The translations under genes and the position numbers were made by a program. From the NCBI RefSeq assembly GCF_031628175.1, contig NZ_JAVLVT010000010.1, positions 346,150 to 410,149 of the forward strand: DNA of 64,000 nucleotides. Reading direction: 5' to 3'. The notes under the pieces were generated by a model. That model saw nothing but the letters and a program-made list of their open reading frames with translations. It ran no database searches and was not told where the DNA came from. Shown here one piece after another: positions 28,557 to 37,164 of this stretch. Origin of the DNA: Lipingzhangella_A rawalii (lineage in GTDB: Bacteria > Actinomycetota > Actinomycetes > Streptosporangiales > Streptosporangiaceae). How positions within the stretch are numbered: position 1 is the stretch's first letter; the number at the start of each line of letters is the position of its first letter.

Positions 28557-30347
28557 GTGGATTCCAGCGCTACCCGACACCACAATCAGCCATCTCCCCG
28601 AGGGCCGCTACGCACGGCCTGGTCCCTGTTCGGCCCCTACCGGCGCCCGTTCGCCTTCGCTCTGGGGCTGCGGCTGCTGATCTCCTTTGCCGCGGCCGTC
28701 CCCGTGGTCACCCTGGTCTGGGTCATCGAACTGATCCGCACCGACGGCCTGACCGGGGGGCGCGTCCTCGCGGCCGTCCTCACGGTGATTGCCGGGGTTG
28801 CGGCCCAGTACGGCTTCAGTTACGTCAGCTACCGGATCGCGTGGACCTCGACCTTCCGCGCGGTGGGCCGCATGCGCGAACGCACCCTGGAGCATGTGCA
28901 ACGCCTACCGATCGGAACGGTGCGCGACATCGGCTCGGGGGACGTCTCGACCACACTCACCTCCGACATGGACGCGGTCAGTGGCTACGTGCACCACGGG
29001 CTGCCGCAGACGCTGGGCGCCCTGGCCCTTCCGGGGTTCATTCTGGTAGGTCTGCTGACGGTGGACCCGCCGCTGGCGGCGGCCGTGGCGGTGAGTGTCC
29101 TGGTGGCCACTCCGCTGTACATCTGGACCACCCGCAGCTTCGGCACCACCGCGCTGGAACGGGCGAACCTGCTGGCCACCGCCAACGGGCGCATCACGGA
29201 GTACATCCAGGGGCTGGCCGTCATCCGCGCACTGGACCGCAACGCCCAGCGCCTGGAGCGGTTCCGCGCGGCGGTGGAGGATGTCCGCCGGATCAACAAT
29301 GCCCTGGCCACCCGTCTGGTGCCCCGCACGTTCCTGGCGATGGGCGTGGTGCAGCTGGGCACCCCGCTGACCATCGCGGCCGCGGGCTACTGGTACGCCG
29401 GCGGGCGCATCGACGCGGGCACCGTCCTCGTCTTCTTGGTGCTGGTGCTGCGTGTCTACACGCCGCTGCTGGAGGTGGCTGGCGGCGCCGAGCAGGCACG
29501 TCTCGCCGACGCGGCGCTGCGCCGGATCGACTCGCTGCACGCCCTGGCCCCGCAGGTGACCCCGGAGCATCCCGGGGAGGATCCGGGCGAACCGTCGGTC
29601 CGGTGCGTGGACGTGTCCTTCGGGTACCAGGAGGACACCCCGGTGCTGCGCGAGGTGTCTTTCGATGTGCCCCCGCGCACGATGACCGCGGTGGTGGGGC
29701 CGTCGGGGTCCGGGAAGAGCACCCTGCTCGCACTGCTCGCCCGGTTCTACGACGTGGACGCGGGCTCGGTTCAGGTGGGCGGTGTGGATGTCCGTGACCT
29801 CACCGAGGAACAGCTGTTCGGGATGTTCACGATCGTGTTCCAGGATCCGTACCTGTTCCAGGGGACCGTACGGGACAACATCGCTTTCGGACGTCCGGAG
29901 GCCACCAGGGAGATGGTGGAGAACGCGGCGCGGCGGGCTCAGGCACATGCGTTTATCCAGGAGCTGCCGCACGGGTACGAGACCGTGGTGGGGGAAGGTG
30001 GGGCCACCCTCTCGGGTGGGGAGCGACAGCGGATCTCGATCGCGCGCGCCATCGTGAAGGACGCTCCGGTCATCCTGCTGGACGAGGCCACGGCCGCCCT
30101 GGACCCACTCAACGAGCGGGCGGTGCAGGAGGCGTTCGCGGAGCTGGTCCGCAACCGCACGGTGCTGGTGGTGGCGCACCGGCTGAACACGATCCGGCAT
30201 GCCGACCAGATCCTGGTGCTGGACGGGGGCCGGGTGGTGGAGCGCGGCACCCACGCGGAACTGCTGGAGACGGCCGGGCGCTACGCGGGCCTGTGGGACG
30301 AGCGCCAGCGCGCGGCCCGATGGCGCGTGGGTCAGGGACAGGACTGA
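28557..30347 (+). CDS. ABC transporter half, YbtQ/IrtB-like (second of pair)
   Basis: The 596-residue protein has the same membrane-ATPase layout. Walker A is GPSGSGKST near residue 380, followed by LSGGERQRISIARAI and DEATAALD. The GTG start at 28557 follows AGGGAGAACGAC. It is the last clear gene of the metal-box operon. Both halves keep intact Walker B and signature sequences, so both sites may hydrolyse ATP. No siderophore-interacting FAD domain like that of IrtA is seen. Confidence 0.9.
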   Translation: MDSSATRHHNQPSPRGPLRTAWSLFGPYRRPFAFALGLRLLISFAAAVPVVTLVWVIELIRTDGLTGGRVLAAVLTVIAGVAAQYGFSYVSYRIAWTSTFRAVGRMRERTLEHVQRLPIGTVRDIGSGDVSTTLTSDMDAVSGYVHHGLPQTLGALALPGFILVGLLTVDPPLAAAVAVSVLVATPLYIWTTRSFGTTALERANLLATANGRITEYIQGLAVIRALDRNAQRLERFRAAVEDVRRINNALATRLVPRTFLAMGVVQLGTPLTIAAAGYWYAGGRIDAGTVLVFLVLVLRVYTPLLEVAGGAEQARLADAALRRIDSLHALAPQVTPEHPGEDPGEPSVRCVDVSFGYQEDTPVLREVSFDVPPRTMTAVVGPSGSGKSTLLALLARFYDVDAGSVQVGGVDVRDLTEEQLFGMFTIVFQDPYLFQGTVRDNIAFGRPEATREMVENAARRAQAHAFIQELPHGYETVVGEGGATLSGGERQRISIARAIVKDAPVILLDEATAALDPLNERAVQEAFAELVRNRTVLVVAHRLNTIRHADQILVLDGGRVVERGTHAELLETAGRYAGLWDERQRAARWRVGQGQD

Positions 30348-30465
30348 GCTCGGCGGCGCACGCCCCGAGCGGCCACGCGAGGTGCCCCGTTGGGGACCGC
30401 CATGGTGGGGGGCGTGTGCCGGCTACCTGCCCCGCGGCGGGCCGTCCCGGGGCGGGGCAACGGGG

Positions 30466-30696
30466 TGGGACGTCCGGCACCGCCTGACCCGGGTGGAGTG
30501 CCCAGTGCTGTTGGTTCAGGGCGACGTGGACCAGTACGGCACTCTGGACCAGCTGGACGTGGCCCAACGCCACCTGGGCGGGCCGGTACATCGCGTGGAG
30601 CGCCCGGGTTGTGGGCACTGGCCGCACACCGAACGCGCCGATGAGCTCACCCGGGCCATCGCGGGCTTTGCGCGCCGGCTGCCGGGTGGTGCGTGA
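30466..30696 (+). pseudogene. C-terminal fragment of an alpha/beta hydrolase
   Basis: The last 76 codons of this frame read WDVRHRLTRVECPVLLVQGD and DVDQYGTLDQL, followed by ERPGCGHWPHTERADEL. These are the strand with the catalytic Asp and the loop with the catalytic His of an alpha/beta hydrolase. The rest of the fold (oxyanion hole, nucleophile elbow) is absent upstream, where the frame is unrelated GC-rich sequence. It is best read as the remains of a deleted hydrolase gene after the ABC operon. Confidence 0.7.
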
Positions 30697-30815
30697 ACTC
30701 GGGCCTCGCCCCGGGACCGGTGCTGGGGGTGTCGACCCCGTGTCTGGGCGAGCACTGTGGGAGATCGCTGCGCGAATCGGCCGTGCCCTGGTCTCGAGCT
30801 GGGGCGCCAACACGC

Positions 30816-31403
30816 TTACCGGGGGCTGATTCCGGTGAACAGTAGGGCGATCACTTCGTCCAGCCAGGCGTCCCGCTGCGCGGTCATCTCCTGGTTCGGG
30901 GTGAGGGCGCTGAATCCGTGCAGGGTCGCGGCGATCGTGTAGGCGATGGTGGTGGGGTCGCCGTCGGTCACCTCGCCCCGGCGCTGTCCCTCGGTGATGC
31001 AGTGCACCACGGTGGTAAGGACGGAATCGATGGCCCCGGTCAGCTGTTCGGGAATGTCGCTGTCGTGCTTGCGGGTGTACATCAGGTCCAGGAGGGCGGC
31101 GTTGTCGCGTGCGAAGCTGAGGTAGGCCCGCGCCAGGCTCCCCATGCGGGAGCGTGCGTCCTGACCGTCCGTACTGGCCCGGGCGAGCGCGTCGTTGAGG
31201 CGTTGGAAACCGTTGAGGGCCAGGGCGTCCAGCAGCGCCTGCTTATCCCGGAAGTGCCGCCCGGGAGCGGCGTGGCTGACGCCCGCCTCCCGCGCCAGTT
31301 CCCGCAGGGACAGCGCACCGGGTCCGCGTTCGGCGAGCGCCCGTTCGGCGTTGGCCAACAGTGTGGCCCGCAGGTGTCCGTGGTGGTACGGGCGATCGGC
31401 CAT
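30816..31403 (-). CDS. TetR-family transcriptional regulator
   Basis: The 195-residue protein starts ADRPYHHGHLRATLLANAE, then the helix-turn-helix LSLRELAREAGVSHAAPGRH (about 30-55). The C-terminal ligand domain is of the TetR_C_13/WHG kind, with a YLSFARDNAALLDLMYT segment. ATG 31403 was chosen; ATG 31415 is in frame upstream. It is divergent from an SDR gene with a 15-base palindrome between, so it probably represses both. The inducer is unknown. Confidence 0.92.
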   Translation of the reverse strand: MADRPYHHGHLRATLLANAERALAERGPGALSLRELAREAGVSHAAPGRHFRDKQALLDALALNGFQRLNDALARASTDGQDARSRMGSLARAYLSFARDNAALLDLMYTRKHDSDIPEQLTGAIDSVLTTVVHCITEGQRRGEVTDGDPTTIAYTIAATLHGFSALTPNQEMTAQRDAWLDEVIALLFTGISPR

Positions 31404-31440
31404 GTGCACCAGCATAGATAATGCTGCCACCGCCACCATT

Positions 31441-31455
31441 GTTGTCATTGACAAC
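31441..31455. promoter_or_regulatory. TetR operator candidate
   Basis: GTTGTCATTGACAAC is a perfect 7-1-7 palindrome between the divergent TetR and SDR genes. On the plus strand TTGACA (31448-31453) inside it can serve as the -35 of the SDR promoter, so repressor binding would block RNA polymerase. Confidence 0.72.
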
Positions 31456-31483
31456 TTTGAGTTTGGGTGTCTAGCGTGACCGC

Positions 31484-32359
31484 ATGAGCGCGGAGCGAGC
31501 CACCCCCCACGACCTGTCGGGCACCACCGCCATCATCACCGGCGCCAACAGCGGCCTGGGGCTGGAGACCGCACGGGCTCTGGCCCGCGACGGCGCTCGG
31601 ATCGTGCTCGCGGTGCGCGACACCGCCAAAGGAGAGCAGGCGGCGACACGCATCCCCGGCCAGACCGAGGTCCGTCAGCTGGACCTCGCCGACCTGTCCT
31701 CAATACACGCGTTCGCCCACGCCTGGCAGGGCGATATCCACCTGCTGATCAACAACGCCGGGCTGATGATGGTGCCCGAATCCCGCACCGCGGACGGCTT
31801 CGAGACCCAGTTCGGAGTCAACCATCTCGGCCACTTCGCGCTGACCAACCTCCTGCTGGAGCACGTGACCGGGCGGGTCGTCACCGTCTCCTCGGGAATG
31901 CACCACGCCGTACGCGGCATCCGCTTCGACGACGTCAACATGGCACACGGCTACTCCCCCACCCGCGCCTACGGTCAGTCCAAACTGGCCAACCTACTGT
32001 TCACCCTGGAACTACAGCAGAAACTCGAACAGGTCGGATCCCCGGTCCGCGCCACCGCGGCCCACCCCGGCTACGCCGCCACGAATCTCCAGACCCGCAC
32101 CGGCAACCGCATCACCAACCAGTTGATGCGGATCGCCAACACGGTGTTCGCGCAAAGTGCCGCCGCCGGTGCCCAGCCCATCCACTACGCTGCCACCGCG
32201 GATATGCCCGGTGCTGGCTACGCAGGCCCGACCGGCCTGGGCGGCATGCGGGGAGCCCCGGGCCCCAACCGCCCTAGCGCCGCAGCACGCGACACCACCG
32301 CGGCCCGCCGCTTGTGGGACCTTTCGGAGAAACTCACAAGGGCCACCTTCCCCCTGTAA
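31484..32359 (+). CDS. short-chain dehydrogenase/reductase (retinol-dehydrogenase-like)
   Basis: The 291-residue protein has the SDR cofactor motif TGANSGLG (near 19-26), LDLADL, NNAG (near 90), the catalytic Ser in VTVSSGMHH and YGQSK as YxxxK. A long C-terminal extension fits the light-dependent protochlorophyllide reductase/retinol dehydrogenase branch. It probably reduces or oxidises a lipophilic carbonyl with NADP(H). ATG 31484 lies 28 bases from the palindrome that the divergent TetR product is likely to bind. Confidence 0.92.
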   Translation: MSAERATPHDLSGTTAIITGANSGLGLETARALARDGARIVLAVRDTAKGEQAATRIPGQTEVRQLDLADLSSIHAFAHAWQGDIHLLINNAGLMMVPESRTADGFETQFGVNHLGHFALTNLLLEHVTGRVVTVSSGMHHAVRGIRFDDVNMAHGYSPTRAYGQSKLANLLFTLELQQKLEQVGSPVRATAAHPGYAATNLQTRTGNRITNQLMRIANTVFAQSAAAGAQPIHYAATADMPGAGYAGPTGLGGMRGAPGPNRPSAAARDTTAARRLWDLSEKLTRATFPL

Positions 32360-32418
32360 CCCTCGCCACCTCCCACAACCCCCACGACCTGGACGGCGTC
32401 TCGCATACCCCCCACTTC

Positions 32419-32431
32419 TAGACTTCCTCCC
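32419..32431 (+). promoter_or_regulatory. -10 element directly before a GTG start (leaderless candidate)
   Basis: TAGACT at 32419-32424 resembles a -10 hexamer and lies 7 bases before GTG 32432, where no ribosome-binding site is visible. Transcription starting at the GTG would give a leaderless mRNA. Confidence 0.45.
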
Positions 32432-33220
32432 GTGGGGACCAGGACCAGCGTGCTGACAACGTGCACCCTGCTGGCCGTGCTCTGCGGCCTCGGGGTGGCC
32501 ACGGGCGAGCCCGTCGCGCTTCTCGGAGTCGTGTTCTTCGGTGGCTGCGGCCTGTCCTACCTGCTGCTCAGCCACCCACCCACGACAGGCGGCAGCCCGG
32601 TGGAGTTCGGGGATGGCGCCGTGCCCTACGGGACGCTTCCCGGGGCACGCCGCTACACCAGCGCGACCGTGGGTCTGGTGTTTCCGGGGCGGCGCGCCTA
32701 CGCGGTGGGGGTGCTGGTGGGCGCGGTCGCGTTCGTGGTGGCGGGCACGGTCATGGTCCTCGTCGGCCTCCACCTGGGCATCCAGTCCGCCGCCTGGGGG
32801 TTTCCGTCCGGTGCCACGCTCGGTGTCGGGCTGCTCGCGGTCGGCTTCTTCGGGGTGTGTGGGATTCTGGGGCTGCGCTCACTGTTCGCCGGTCCGGGCG
32901 GTATCGCGCTGCTGCCGGAGGGGGTCTATCTGGAGGCGGGTGCGGGCAGGGCCTGGGTGCGCTGGGCGGATCTGGCCCGTTCCCGGGTGGGTGGCATGGG
33001 GGAGCACAGCTATCTGGCGCTGTACGCCCACACCGCCGACGGGATCACAGTGACGGGCCTCCAGCGGGTTCTACATCCCGTCAACCGGCGACTGTTCCGG
33101 TTCGACGCCAGCATCCCCCAGGCACAGATGCGGGCCGCTGCCAGCGATGTCGTATCTGCGATCTACCACTACTGGGGGGACCCACCCAGCATGCAACCCC
33201 CGCCGGAAGCCCACCCCTGA
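32432..33220 (+). CDS. membrane protein of unknown function
   Basis: The 262-residue protein has four hydrophobic segments (about 6-24, 28-48, 90-113 and 122-148) and a C-terminal soluble part (about 155-250) with a PH-like strand pattern: GGIALLPEGVYLEAGAGRAW, VRWADLARSRV and GITVTGLQRVLHPVNRR. The C-terminus is proline-rich. No family is recognised with confidence. The GTG start lacks a Shine-Dalgarno sequence. It follows the SDR gene by 72 bases and is convergent with the sugar dehydrogenase gene. Confidence 0.8.
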   Translation: MGTRTSVLTTCTLLAVLCGLGVATGEPVALLGVVFFGGCGLSYLLLSHPPTTGGSPVEFGDGAVPYGTLPGARRYTSATVGLVFPGRRAYAVGVLVGAVAFVVAGTVMVLVGLHLGIQSAAWGFPSGATLGVGLLAVGFFGVCGILGLRSLFAGPGGIALLPEGVYLEAGAGRAWVRWADLARSRVGGMGEHSYLALYAHTADGITVTGLQRVLHPVNRRLFRFDASIPQAQMRAAASDVVSAIYHYWGDPPSMQPPPEAHP

Positions 33221-33245
33221 GGGTGGTGCGTCGCCTGCTCGGGGA

Positions 33246-34481
33246 CTACTGCTCCGCGGCGTTGGTGATCCGCAGGACGGGGGCGTCGCTGTCGTCCACG
33301 GCGACGTAGAGGACCCCGTCGCTCGGTCCCACCGCGACATTGCGGATACGCATCCCCTCTCCGTCCAACAGCGGGTCGGCCTCCTCAACCCGCCGCTCGT
33401 CGACGGTGAACCGGGCCAGATACTGGCCGGCCAGGGTGCCCACCAGCAGGTCTCCCTGCCAGCTGGGGAACTCCTCGCCCTGGTAGAAGGTCATTCCGGA
33501 GGGGGGAAACCCACCACTGCCGCACTCCCAGTAGTGCACGGGGTCCACGATGTCCTCCCGGTCGGCGGGATGGTCCCCGATGGGCGTGTCGGTGCCGTAT
33601 TCGCAGCCGGTGTGCGCCTCCGGCCAACCGTGGTTTCCGCCTTCCTGAACCACATTGATCTCGTCGCCGTCCTCCTCGCCGTGTTCGGCCTGCCACAGCT
33701 GTCCGCTCTGCGGGTGGAACGCCATAGCCTGCACGTTGCGGTGCCCGTAGGAGTAGATCTCGTCGGCGACCCCGGGGGCGCCGACGAAGGGATTGTCCTC
33801 GGGAATCGAGCCGTCGGGCTCCAGACGCACGGTAGTGCCGAGCGTGGTCGTGGTGTCCTGGGCGGGATGGTCATCGAAGTTCTTGTCGCCCCGGTCGCCA
33901 ACCGTCAGGTACACCATGCCGTCCGGGCCGAAGGCAACCGTGGAGCCGTAGTGCTGGTGCGCGGGGAGGGACGGTTCCGCCGCGAACAGCGGCTCCAGCT
34001 CAACGAGCTGGGCTGCTGCCGGGTCCAGCCGGGCCCGAGCCAGGTGCGTGGTGGTATCCGTGTCCTGCGCTGCGGCGGAGTAGGTGAGATAGATCCAGTC
34101 GGACTCGGGAAAGTCCGGGTGAACCGCCACATCCAGCAGGCCGCCTTGGCCCTGCGCGGTCACCTCGGGGATCCCGTCAATCTCGGTCACCTCTCCGGAA
34201 GCGGTGTCCACCAGGGACAGCGCCCCGGGACGCTCGGTCACCAGCAACCGGTCCGCGCCGGGTAGGACATCCAGGCCCCACGGCTGGTCGAAGCCCTCGG
34301 CCAGGATGTCGACCTCGGGTTGGGGATCGGGTACCCGAGGGGCATCGGGGGCGGTCGGGTCCTCGTCCGTACCCGTCGTCGGCGTATCCGCTGTGTTCTC
34401 GTCCAACAGGAGGAAGCCACCGCCCGCGGCGAGCACCACGAGGCCCGTGGCCACTCCGGAGATCAGCACGGTCCTGTTCAC
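33246..34481 (-). CDS. PQQ-dependent aldose/sorbosone dehydrogenase family, membrane-anchored
   Basis: The 411-residue protein starts at GTG 34481 (after GGGGGA) with a single N-terminal hydrophobic segment (about 4-27) and no lipobox cysteine. An acidic, threonine-rich linker follows. The rest is a six-bladed glucose/sorbosone dehydrogenase propeller (GSDH): PWGLDVLPGADRLLVTERPG, GGLLDVAVHPDFPES, HYGSTVAFGPDGMVYLTVGD, YSYGHRNVQAMAF and GEEDGDEINVVQEGGNHGWP. It would oxidise aldoses outside the membrane and needs PQQ, for which no biosynthesis genes are in the window. Some members may not bind PQQ. Confidence 0.9.
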   Translation of the reverse strand: MNRTVLISGVATGLVVLAAGGGFLLLDENTADTPTTGTDEDPTAPDAPRVPDPQPEVDILAEGFDQPWGLDVLPGADRLLVTERPGALSLVDTASGEVTEIDGIPEVTAQGQGGLLDVAVHPDFPESDWIYLTYSAAAQDTDTTTHLARARLDPAAAQLVELEPLFAAEPSLPAHQHYGSTVAFGPDGMVYLTVGDRGDKNFDDHPAQDTTTTLGTTVRLEPDGSIPEDNPFVGAPGVADEIYSYGHRNVQAMAFHPQSGQLWQAEHGEEDGDEINVVQEGGNHGWPEAHTGCEYGTDTPIGDHPADREDIVDPVHYWECGSGGFPPSGMTFYQGEEFPSWQGDLLVGTLAGQYLARFTVDERRVEEADPLLDGEGMRIRNVAVGPSDGVLYVAVDDSDAPVLRITNAAEQ

Positions 34482-34555
34482 GCGTCCCCCTGCATTCGCC
34501 GGTCCGGACCGGTCCCCACTGTAGGCACGCAACCGCGTCACGTTCGGGTCCGGCC

Positions 34556-35467
34556 TCAGGGCTTGCGCAGCACCCCGCCGTACTCGTAGGTGCGCTTGCC
34601 GTAACGCTCGGTGGCACCCAGGTAGGGACGCAGCTGTGGGTCGACCTCGGTCAACGCCGGCTGGTTCCGGTCGGGCCGCCAGTCGTTGAGATCCACCAGG
34701 CCCGGCTCCACCGCCTCGAATCCCGTCAGCCACGAGGCGAACTCGTCGGGAAGGCGGGTACGCCAGGGCATGCCCAGTCCACTGATGGTGGCGGTGACCT
34801 CGTCTGCGGTCTCCCGATCATCGGCGACCACGTGGGAGACGGCGAGGTAGCTCCCGGACACCACGTGTTCCATCGGCTCCAGAACCGCGGCTCGGGCGGT
34901 TTCGTCGTCGGGAATGCAGTGCGGAACCCCGAACTGCAACACCCCCACCGGCTGGCTGAGATCGAGGAGTCGGGTCACTTCGGGATGGTGCAGGATCGTG
35001 GCCGGTTCGGTCACGTCAGCCTGGATGACCGTCGTCGAGTCGTCGTCGGCAAGCAGCGCGCGGCCGTGCGCGAGCACGATGGGATCGTTGTCGACGTAGA
35101 CCACGCGGGCCGCTTGTTGGAAACGCTGGGCCACCTCGTGCACGTTGTTCTCCACAGGTAGCCCCGAGCCCAGGTCCAGGAACTGGGTGATACCGACATC
35201 CCGAGCGAGGTAGCGCACCGCCCGGTACAGGAAGCGGCGGTTGGACCGGGCTTCGTCCACGGACTCGGGGAACGCCTGGAGCAGGCCGAGCACCAGTTCG
35301 CGATCCACCTGGAAGTTGTCCTTGCTGCCCAACAGCCAGCCATAGGCCCGTGCCGAGGTGGGGCGGTCAGTGGGTATGTCCGGGGGGAATGTGTCGGCGT
35401 CTGGGCTGCCCCCACCAGCCTGCTGGAGGCTGTCCCGCCCTGGTGGCATGGTCTGGTCACTGTTCAT
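34556..35467 (-). CDS. SAM-dependent methyltransferase, Methyltransf_19 (DUF574) family
   Basis: The 303-residue protein matches a family expanded in actinomycetes: TDRPTSARAYGWLLGSKDNF, then EARSNRRFLYRAVRYLARD, QFLDLGSGLPVENNVHEVAQ (SAM loop), RVVYVDNDPIVLAHGRALL and LQFGVPHCIPDDE. ATG 35467 was chosen because the upstream frame is not protein-like; ATG 35479 is another option. The substrates of this family are unknown. It lies 74 bases upstream of the sugar dehydrogenase on the same strand and could be co-transcribed, though a functional link is not obvious. Confidence 0.92.
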   Translation of the reverse strand: MNSDQTMPPGRDSLQQAGGGSPDADTFPPDIPTDRPTSARAYGWLLGSKDNFQVDRELVLGLLQAFPESVDEARSNRRFLYRAVRYLARDVGITQFLDLGSGLPVENNVHEVAQRFQQAARVVYVDNDPIVLAHGRALLADDDSTTVIQADVTEPATILHHPEVTRLLDLSQPVGVLQFGVPHCIPDDETARAAVLEPMEHVVSGSYLAVSHVVADDRETADEVTATISGLGMPWRTRLPDEFASWLTGFEAVEPGLVDLNDWRPDRNQPALTEVDPQLRPYLGATERYGKRTYEYGGVLRKP

Positions 35468-35772
35468 CAGGCACCCCATGGTTCCGACCGCACCGGCTCG
35501 CGCAACGCGGCCAGAATGCCACATGTCCCTCCACACGGGACATTCCATGCGGTCAGGGACCGTGTGACTCGGCGCCGGGGCACGACCCGGCAGGCTGGGG
35601 CGCCCCCGGTGCGCCCGCACACTCCCCTTGGCCGCGATGTGGGGCTGCGTTCCTCCCCACAGGCTCGAGTCACACGCCACCGCATCCCAGAGCTCGCACC
35701 CCACCACGGCCAGCCTCGCGTGTGGCCCGGGTGATTGCCGATCCTCGGCTCGAACACGGATCTACCTTCCTC

Positions 35773-35804
35773 TTGACCCGCATTAGTTCAGCCGCCAAAC
35801 TAAT
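35773..35804 (+). promoter_or_regulatory. promoter-like element with inverted repeat upstream of first Gfo/Idh gene
   Basis: TTGACC (35773-35778) is a -35 candidate. ATTAGTT (35782-35788) and AACTAAT (35798-35804) are perfect 7-base inverted repeats with a 9-base gap, and TTCAGC occurs next to both arms. The 300 bases before this (35468-35772) show no gene. Confidence 0.45.
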
Positions 35805-35915
35805 TCAGCAACCAGATGCGTCACCCAGAGCGTGGCGCCCCCGCACGAAGTCCCACCACACGGCTCCGGCCAGACCAGTCGCCCCCGGTTCACGGGGGAC
35901 ATTTTCGACCGCTAA

Positions 35916-35931
35916 TGGAAAGCGCTTTCCA
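35916..35931 (+). promoter_or_regulatory. LacI-family operator O1
   Basis: TGGAAAGCGCTTTCCA is a perfect 16-base palindrome with the central CG-type core typical of LacI/GalR operators. It lies 20 bases before the start of the first Gfo/Idh oxidoreductase gene. A near copy precedes the second oxidoreductase gene, and the LacI gene lies between them. Confidence 0.88.
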
Positions 35932-35951
35932 CTGAGGAGGATCCCCCAGTC

Positions 35952-37112
35952 ATGCCAACCTCCACACTGCGGGTGGCGTTGAACGGCGTCACCGGCCGCA
36001 TGGGCTACAACCAACACCTGGTTCGCTCCATTCTGGCCATCGCCGACCAGGGGGGCGTGGTCACCGCCGACGGTGACCACGTTCTCCTGGAACCTGTTCT
36101 GGTAGGCCGCAACCCGGAGAAACTGGCCACCGTCGCCGCCCGGCACGGTCTCGACCACTGGAGCACTGACCTGGACTCGGTACTGGCCGACCCCACGGTG
36201 CGGGTGTACTTCGATGCCCAGGCGACGTCGGCCCGTGAGTCGGCCGTACGTGCGGCCATCGCGGCCGGGAAACACGTCTACGCGGAGAAGCCGGTGGCTT
36301 CCTCAGCAGTCGAGGCCCGCGGCCTTGCCGAACTGGCCGACGCGGCCGGTGTGCGTCACGGAGTGGTACACGACAAGCTGTACCTACCGGGCCTGGTGAA
36401 ACTGCGTCGACTCGTGACGGGTGGATTCTTCGGCCGGATCCTCTCAGTGCGGGGGGAGTTCGGCTATTGGGTCTTCGAAGGAGACTGGCAGACCGCGCAG
36501 CGCCCCAGCTGGAACTACCGGGCCGAAGACGGTGGCGGCATCGTCACCGACATGTTCTGCCACTGGAACTACGTGTTGGAGGACATTGCCGGAGCGGTCC
36601 GGGCAGTAACGGCGCACGCCGCCACCCATATCCCCACACGTTGGGACGAAGGCGGCCAGTCCTACCCCGCCACGGCCGACGATGCCGCCTACGGCATCTT
36701 CGAGCTGGAGGGGGGTGCCGTCGCTCAGATCAACTCTTCCTGGTGTGTGCGCGTGCACCGGGACGAACTGGTGGAGTTCCAGGTGGACGGGACCGAGGGC
36801 AGCGCCGTTGCCGGACTGCGGGACTGCCGGGTTCAGCACCGCTCACACACGCCCCGCCCAGTGTGGAACCCCGATCTCCCACCGCAGGAACCCTTCCGAC
36901 ACCAGTGGTCCCCGGTCCCGGAGAACGCGCAGCTACCCAACGGCTTCCAGGCCCAGTGGGAACAGTTCATACGCGACGTCGTTGCCGGGACGGACCACGT
37001 CCACGACTTCCACTCCGGCGTCCGGGGGATCCGCCTCGCCGAAGCGGGGCTGCTCTCCTCCCGGGAGGGGCGCCGTGTGGAGCTGGACGATGTCGCTGCC
37101 GCGCAGCGCTGA
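35952..37112 (+). CDS. Gfo/Idh/MocA-family oxidoreductase (first)
   Basis: The 386-residue protein has an N-terminal Rossmann domain (VALNGVTGRMGYNQHLVRSI; EKPVASSAVEARGLAE with the conserved EKP lysine near residue 115) and a C-terminal alpha/beta domain. A large insertion and C-terminal extension make it longer than typical members. The nucleotide loop reads GVTGRMG rather than GxGxxG. These enzymes oxidise or reduce sugar hydroxyls with NAD(P). ATG 35952 follows GAGGAGG. Operator O1 lies just upstream, placing it under the LacI regulator encoded next. It is transcribed separately from the ten-gene operon. Confidence 0.9.
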   Translation: MPTSTLRVALNGVTGRMGYNQHLVRSILAIADQGGVVTADGDHVLLEPVLVGRNPEKLATVAARHGLDHWSTDLDSVLADPTVRVYFDAQATSARESAVRAAIAAGKHVYAEKPVASSAVEARGLAELADAAGVRHGVVHDKLYLPGLVKLRRLVTGGFFGRILSVRGEFGYWVFEGDWQTAQRPSWNYRAEDGGGIVTDMFCHWNYVLEDIAGAVRAVTAHAATHIPTRWDEGGQSYPATADDAAYGIFELEGGAVAQINSSWCVRVHRDELVEFQVDGTEGSAVAGLRDCRVQHRSHTPRPVWNPDLPPQEPFRHQWSPVPENAQLPNGFQAQWEQFIRDVVAGTDHVHDFHSGVRGIRLAEAGLLSSREGRRVELDDVAAAQR

Positions 37113-37164
37113 GGCCGAGCCGATGAGCGTCGGCCCCCAGCACGCACCACGGACACGCCTCGGT

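Noticed and set aside
26456..28585. Minus-strand frame of about 700 codons opposite the first exporter-fold ABC gene
   Set aside because: Antisense shadow; Gln/His/Gly-rich and without motifs.
21676..30347. Interpreting the transporter operon as a drug exporter or dipeptide importer
   Set aside because: The metal-type palindrome and the combination of a Dpp importer with a YbtPQ-like pair fit metal-chelate uptake better, though this is not proven.
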